NCBI GenBank assembly: GCA_900551885.1
Contig: URXS01000032.1
Coordinates: forward strand, 1-18,036
Reading direction: 5' to 3'
DNA length: 18,036 nt
Source of the DNA: an uncultured Oscillibacter sp.
Lineage (GTDB): Bacteria; Bacillota; Clostridia; Oscillospirales; Oscillospiraceae
The notes beneath the pieces were generated by a model, which saw only the letters and a list, made by a program, of their open reading frames with translations, was not told the DNA's origin and did no database searches. Position numbers and translations under genes: made by a program. Of the stretch, positions 14,527 through 18,036 are shown piece after piece; the stretch's first letter is position 1, and the number at the start of each line of letters is the position of its first letter.

Positions 14527-14555
14527 ATTATAATCCTTTTTCAGGAAATCGTCAA
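14527..14555 (-). promoter_or_regulatory. Promoter of the cytidylate kinase-like gene
   Basis: On the minus strand, TTGACG (14555-14550), 17 bases, TATAAT (14532-14527), a near-consensus sigma-A promoter. Confidence 0.82.
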
Positions 14556-14586
14556 ATGAAATGACCGTCCCATTCCGTCGGATGAG

Positions 14587-14619
14587 AAAAAGCGCCCCGG
14601 GCCAAAAGGTCCGGGGTGC
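14587..14619 (-). terminator. Probable terminator of the xdhABC operon
   Basis: The arms GCACCCCGGACC and GGCCCGGGGCGC (minus strand) pair at 10 of 12 positions around a TTTT loop and are followed by TTTTTC. It is placed directly after xdhC and before the kinase promoter. The two A-C mismatches on the transcribed strand weaken it somewhat. Confidence 0.72.
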
Positions 14620-14627
14620 CTTGGAAA

Positions 14628-15131
14628 TCAAGCCTGGGGCATCTCTTTACCCAGCCGTTTGTACATGGTCTTTTTCACCGCCCGGAGGATGTTCTCATAT
14701 CCGGTGCAGCGGCACAGGTGGCCGGAAAGAAGCTTTCTCAACTCCGCGTCGGTGTACTCCTTCCCGCTCTCCAGAATCTCCCAGGCAGTCAGGATAAAGC
14801 CCGGCGTGCAGAAGCCGCACTGGATGGCTGCCTCCTCCACGAAGGCCTGCTGAATGTCGCTGAGCTCGCCGTTGGGGCCCAGCAGCCCCTCCAGGGTGGT
14901 GATGTGCTTGCCTTCGGCCCAGACCGCCAGATAGATACAGGAGTTGAAGGCCTCCCCGTCAATGATGACGGTGCAGGCGCCGCACTCCCCCACCTCGCAG
15001 CCCTTCTTGACGGAGGTCATGCGGTAGTCATTCCGCAGCATATCCGTCAGGCTGGCCCGGACATCCACCGTCCGTTCTGTAGCCTTGCCGTTCAGAGTGA
15101 AATGGACTGTTTGATACTGTATCTGTGCCAT
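14628..15131 (-). CDS. xdhC: Xanthine dehydrogenase-type iron-sulfur subunit
   Basis: The two [2Fe-2S] subunit of a molybdenum hydroxylase, carrying electrons from the molybdenum site to FAD. The 167 residues hold the full cysteine set: C45, C50, C53 and C65 (GCEVGECGACT, plant-ferredoxin-type N-terminal cluster), and C105, C108, C140 and C142 (QCGFCTPG and HLCRCTGY, the helical cluster next to the pterin). Length and motifs agree with E. coli XdhC (CVGECGACT, SCLYLAAWAEGK, CGFCTPG, LCRCTGY). The ATG overlaps the xdhB stop by one base (TAATG) and has GGGAGGTGAG upstream, showing coupled translation. Last gene of the operon. CoxS-type subunits share these motifs; the xanthine assignment rests on overall similarity and gene order. 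Confidence 0.92.
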   Translation of the reverse strand: MAQIQYQTVHFTLNGKATERTVDVRASLTDMLRNDYRMTSVKKGCEVGECGACTVIIDGEAFNSCIYLAVWAEGKHITTLEGLLGPNGELSDIQQAFVEEAAIQCGFCTPGFILTAWEILESGKEYTDAELRKLLSGHLCRCTGYENILRAVKKTMYKRLGKEMPQA

Positions 15132-16012
15132 TAGAGCTCACCTCCCGCCCGTTTCACCGCTTCAATAAAGGCCCGCTTGGCACTCTCCACGGCGATGTGC
15201 ATCCGGAAGTCCCTGGCGGCACGCCAGGAGTCCCGGGGGTTGATATCCTCTTTCACGGCCTGACTGAACCGCTCTGCCAGATCCATGGAGACCGGCTGTC
15301 CGGCGGCCAGAGCTTCCGCCGTGGCCGCCCGCAGGGGTACGGGACCCGCCACTCCAAAGGCCACTCTGGCCCGTTCCACTGTCTTTTTATCGGCAGAGAG
15401 ACGGACATTGACGGAAGTCCCCAATGTGGCGATATCCATGGCATTGCGCATAGCATATTTAATATAATAGCCAAAAGTGTCAATATAGCTGTCTTTTTGG
15501 ATTAAGATGGCGGTCTGGATCTCTCCGTCCCGAATATCAACTTTACCGGCCTTGATGTAGAAGTCATGGATAGGCTGGCGGCGGACACCGTCGGGTCCTG
15601 TCAGCTCCACAATGGCGTCATAGGCGTGAAGAGTGGAGGAAGAATCGGCGGAGGTGACACCGTTGCAGGTATTGCCGCCGATGGTGCCGATGTTGCGGAT
15701 CTGGGGACCACCCACCTGGTCCACGGCCTCCCCCAGAACCAGCATGTACTGCTGAATCAGAGGGTCCCGGGTGATATGGGAGAAGCTGGTGAGAGAGCCA
15801 ATACGCAGCGTCCCGTCCTCTTCCAGTTTTACACCCCGCAGCTCATCCAGGCCGTAAATGGAGATGAGCTCTTTCCCGGCCCGCTTGCCCTCCCGCATCT
15901 GGACCAGCACGTCGGACCCGCCGGCAATGATCTGGGCCTCGGGATGGGCCAGGCGGAGGGCCACGGCGTCGGACACACTGGTGGCCTGATACAATGCTTT
16001 CATGTCATACAT
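15131..16012 (-). CDS. xdhB: Xanthine dehydrogenase-type FAD-binding subunit
   Basis: The FAD subunit that passes electrons to the final acceptor, probably NAD+ or another carrier. Seen in 293 residues: AGGSDVLVQ at 30-38 and TIGGNTCNGVTSAD at 110-123, the two FAD-binding loops of this family; GPQIRNIGT just before the second; and KYAMRNAMDIATLG and VAFGVAGPVPLR in the C-terminal half. These correspond closely to E. coli XdhB (AGGTDVLIQ, GPQIRNVATYGGNICNGATSAD, KYAMRDAMDISTIG). The ATG at 16012 follows GGAGGG, 15 bp after the xdhA stop. Its stop overlaps the xdhC start. No extra cysteine cluster, unlike 4-hydroxybenzoyl-CoA reductase FAD subunits. Confidence 0.92.
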   Translation of the reverse strand: MYDMKALYQATSVSDAVALRLAHPEAQIIAGGSDVLVQMREGKRAGKELISIYGLDELRGVKLEEDGTLRIGSLTSFSHITRDPLIQQYMLVLGEAVDQVGGPQIRNIGTIGGNTCNGVTSADSSSTLHAYDAIVELTGPDGVRRQPIHDFYIKAGKVDIRDGEIQTAILIQKDSYIDTFGYYIKYAMRNAMDIATLGTSVNVRLSADKKTVERARVAFGVAGPVPLRAATAEALAAGQPVSMDLAERFSQAVKEDINPRDSWRAARDFRMHIAVESAKRAFIEAVKRAGGEL

Positions 16013-16027
16013 ACGCGGTTCCCTCCT

Positions 16028-18036
16028 TTATTCCTCAATCAGTCCGGCTTCCTTAAACTTACGGTACAGCACGTGGGGCGTGATGGGGCAAGCATCGAAG
16101 GCCACACCGGTGGCGTCCAAAATGGCGTTGCGGATGGCCGGTGCCGGCGAGCAGGCCGGAGGCTCGCCCAGCGCCTTGGTGCCATACGGCGATGTGGGTT
16201 CAGGGTTCTCCACGAAGGCAGCTTGCAACGTAGGATGATCCATGAAGGTTGAGAGCTTATAGTCCAGCAAGTTGTTATTCAGAGGCCTGCCGGTCTTCTC
16301 GTCGAATTTCAGCTCCTCGCTGAGGCCATAGCCGATGCCCATAGACATGCCGCCATGGACCTGGGCCTCCGCCAGAGCGGGGTTGATGAGGGTGCCACAG
16401 TCGTGGACATTGACAATGTTCAGGAGTTTCACTTTACACATTGGAATGTCCACTTCGATCTCGGCAAAGGAACAGCCGAAGGAGTAGGCGTTGGACTTGA
16501 TCTGGGCCGTGGTCTCGGCGGTGATGTGCTGGCTGTGCTCCAGGGAGTACAAACTCTCGGTGGCCAGGTCGCCCAGGGATTTCAGCACCCGGCCGTCGCT
16601 CTTGCGGATGATTTGCCCGTCCACCAGGTCCAGGTTGCTGACCGGCATCCGGGTCTGCTCGTGGGCAATGTCCAGGATCCGCTCCCGCAGCGCCATGGCG
16701 GTCTGCTTGATGGAGAAGCCGCCGATGTAGGTCTGGCGGGAGGCGTAGGCGCCGGTGCCGTAAGGGGTCACATCCGTGTCCTGAGAGGACACCACGTGGA
16801 CATCGCTCAACGGCACACCCACCGCGTCCGCCACCATCTGGGAATAAGCGGTGTCGCAGCCCTGGCCGATCTCGGTCTCGCCGGTCTGGAACTGGAGGGA
16901 ACCGTCCTGGTTCACCACCATGCGGCAGGAGGAGGATTCCAGGGAAATGGGCCACACAGCGGTATTGTACCAGAACACCGCCATGCCCACACCCCGGCGG
17001 ACAGGGCCGGTCTGGTTACGGTACAGTTCATGCTTGCGGCGGTAATCGATAGCCGCCATGCCTTTATCCATGCACTGGTTGAAGGTATCACTGTACAATT
17101 CATTCTTGGAGTAGGGATCGGTATATCCCACCGGCATCAGGTTCTTCCGGCGGAAGGCCTCCGGCTCCATACCGATGGCCTTGCAAATGTCGTCAATGTG
17201 GCATTCCCCGGCGAACATGGCCTGAGGAATTCCGTAGCCTCGCATAGCCCCGGCGGCGGGGCGGTTGGTGAACACGCTCCAGCAGTCGCACTCCACGTTG
17301 TCGCAGGGATAGAGCTGGGGGAAGGCACCCATGCCCTTGGCCACCACGCCGTGGCCGTGGGAGGCGTAGGCCCCCTGGTTGGAGAAGGCCTCGAACTTCC
17401 GGGCCACCAGAGTGCCGTCAGGCCGGACATAGGAGATGATATGGGTACGGATGGCGTGGCGGACACGATTGGAGACGAAAGTCTCCTCCCGGGTGCACTC
17501 CAGCTTTACCAGACGTCCGCCCACCTGGGTGCACAGCCAGGCGCAGAGAGGCTCGTACAGAGCGTCCTGCTTGTTGCCGAATCCGCCGCCGATGTAAGGC
17601 TTGATGACTCGGACCTTGCCCCAGGGGAGGCCCAATGCCTGGCCCACCACCCGGCGGACAATATGGGGAATCTGCGTGGAAGTGACCACCACCACCCGGC
17701 CTGCCTCCATGTAGGCAAAACAGCCGTGGTTTTCAATGTGGCAGTGCTGGACGGTAGGAGTATCGTACCAGCCCTCCACCTTAATCAGTCCCGGCTCCTT
17801 CCGGGCGGTCTCATAGTCGCCCTTGCGGATGTCGGTGTGGGCCAGGATATTGTTCTTGTACTTCTCATGGAGCTGGGGAGCACCGTCCTCCATGGCCTTC
17901 TGCACATCCAGCACGAAAGGCAGCTCCTCATACTCCACCTTCAGCGCCCGCACCGCCTGCATGGCAGCCACCTCGTCTTCGGCGATTACAGCCGCCACCT
18001 CATCGCCGTAGTAACGGACATGGCGGTTCAGCAGCA
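16028..18036 (-). CDS. xdhA: Xanthine dehydrogenase-type molybdenum subunit (5' end outside window)
   Basis: The catalytic subunit binding the molybdenum-pterin cofactor; it hydroxylates a carbon next to nitrogen in purine-like heterocycles with water as oxygen donor. The frame stays open to the right edge, so 668 C-terminal residues are visible. Compared with E. coli XdhA (about 750), roughly 85 N-terminal residues are missing. Seen: VRYYGDEVAAVIAE at the edge; GGGFGNKQ (17567-17590) near the Mo site; AMRGYGIPQA; GETEIGQGCDTAYSQ; and GEPPA (16154-16168) with the conserved catalytic glutamate. The C-terminal half follows E. coli XdhA closely (LNIVNVHDCGTLINPALAEAQVHGGM...). First visible gene of xdhA-xdhB-xdhC. 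Xanthine is the likeliest substrate, but related purine or heterocycle hydroxylases look alike. Confidence 0.9.
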   Translation of the reverse strand, partial: LLNRHVRYYGDEVAAVIAEDEVAAMQAVRALKVEYEELPFVLDVQKAMEDGAPQLHEKYKNNILAHTDIRKGDYETARKEPGLIKVEGWYDTPTVQHCHIENHGCFAYMEAGRVVVVTSTQIPHIVRRVVGQALGLPWGKVRVIKPYIGGGFGNKQDALYEPLCAWLCTQVGGRLVKLECTREETFVSNRVRHAIRTHIISYVRPDGTLVARKFEAFSNQGAYASHGHGVVAKGMGAFPQLYPCDNVECDCWSVFTNRPAAGAMRGYGIPQAMFAGECHIDDICKAIGMEPEAFRRKNLMPVGYTDPYSKNELYSDTFNQCMDKGMAAIDYRRKHELYRNQTGPVRRGVGMAVFWYNTAVWPISLESSSCRMVVNQDGSLQFQTGETEIGQGCDTAYSQMVADAVGVPLSDVHVVSSQDTDVTPYGTGAYASRQTYIGGFSIKQTAMALRERILDIAHEQTRMPVSNLDLVDGQIIRKSDGRVLKSLGDLATESLYSLEHSQHITAETTAQIKSNAYSFGCSFAEIEVDIPMCKVKLLNIVNVHDCGTLINPALAEAQVHGGMSMGIGYGLSEELKFDEKTGRPLNNNLLDYKLSTFMDHPTLQAAFVENPEPTSPYGTKALGEPPACSPAPAIRNAILDATGVAFDACPITPHVLYRKFKEAGLIEE

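Overview
The window reads as GC-rich chromosomal DNA from a Gram-positive anaerobe of the class Clostridia. The Oscillospiraceae (Flavonifractor/Oscillibacter-like gut bacteria) are the best guess. This is an inference from the gene set and the codon bias towards G/C third positions. It also fits the strong AGGAGG-type ribosome sites, several TTG/GTG starts, sigma-A-like promoters and the G5/3D cell-wall protein. No phage, insertion sequence, CRISPR array, tRNA or rRNA was seen.

Layout: (1) The 3' end of 6-phosphofructokinase (pfkA) converges on diaminopropionate ammonia-lyase (dpaL). (2) Divergent from dpaL is a copper-resistance operon, copA-csoR-copZ, with two identical 17-bp palindromes over its promoter. 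(3) A secreted or anchored G5/3D-domain cell-wall protein converges on a YjjG-like HAD phosphatase. The HAD gene is divergent from the 16S rRNA dimethyltransferase rsmA. (4) PEP carboxykinase (pckA) converges on an unusual single-pass membrane protein with an XRE-type DNA-binding head. (5) An operon of an aldo/keto reductase with an eight-cysteine iron-sulfur tail plus a small unrecognised protein is divergent from a stand-alone ModE-type winged-helix regulator. The two promoters appear to share one palindromic -35 hexamer. (6) A cytidylate-kinase-like gene follows, then a three-subunit molybdenum hydroxylase read leftwards (xdhA-xdhB-xdhC). Its large-subunit gene runs off the right end of the window.

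How the genes work together: the copper operon is a self-contained sensor, pump and chaperone unit. xdhABC encodes a purine-type hydroxylase that matches the E. coli XdhABC subunit order and sequence signatures. In E. coli those genes lie close to the dpaL homologue ygeX. Here both are present in one 18-kb window and on the same strand, but about 13 kb apart. The ModE-like protein and the kinase beside xdh suggest a molybdenum theme at the right end, but no operon link to xdh is visible. Each of the four convergent gene pairs is separated by one hairpin symmetrical enough to stop transcription from both sides.

Nothing in the window is clearly an undescribed system. The best leads are the shared -35 divergent promoter, the membrane-anchored XRE protein, the aldo/keto reductase/small-protein pair, and the extra metal-ligand motifs in CsoR and CopZ.
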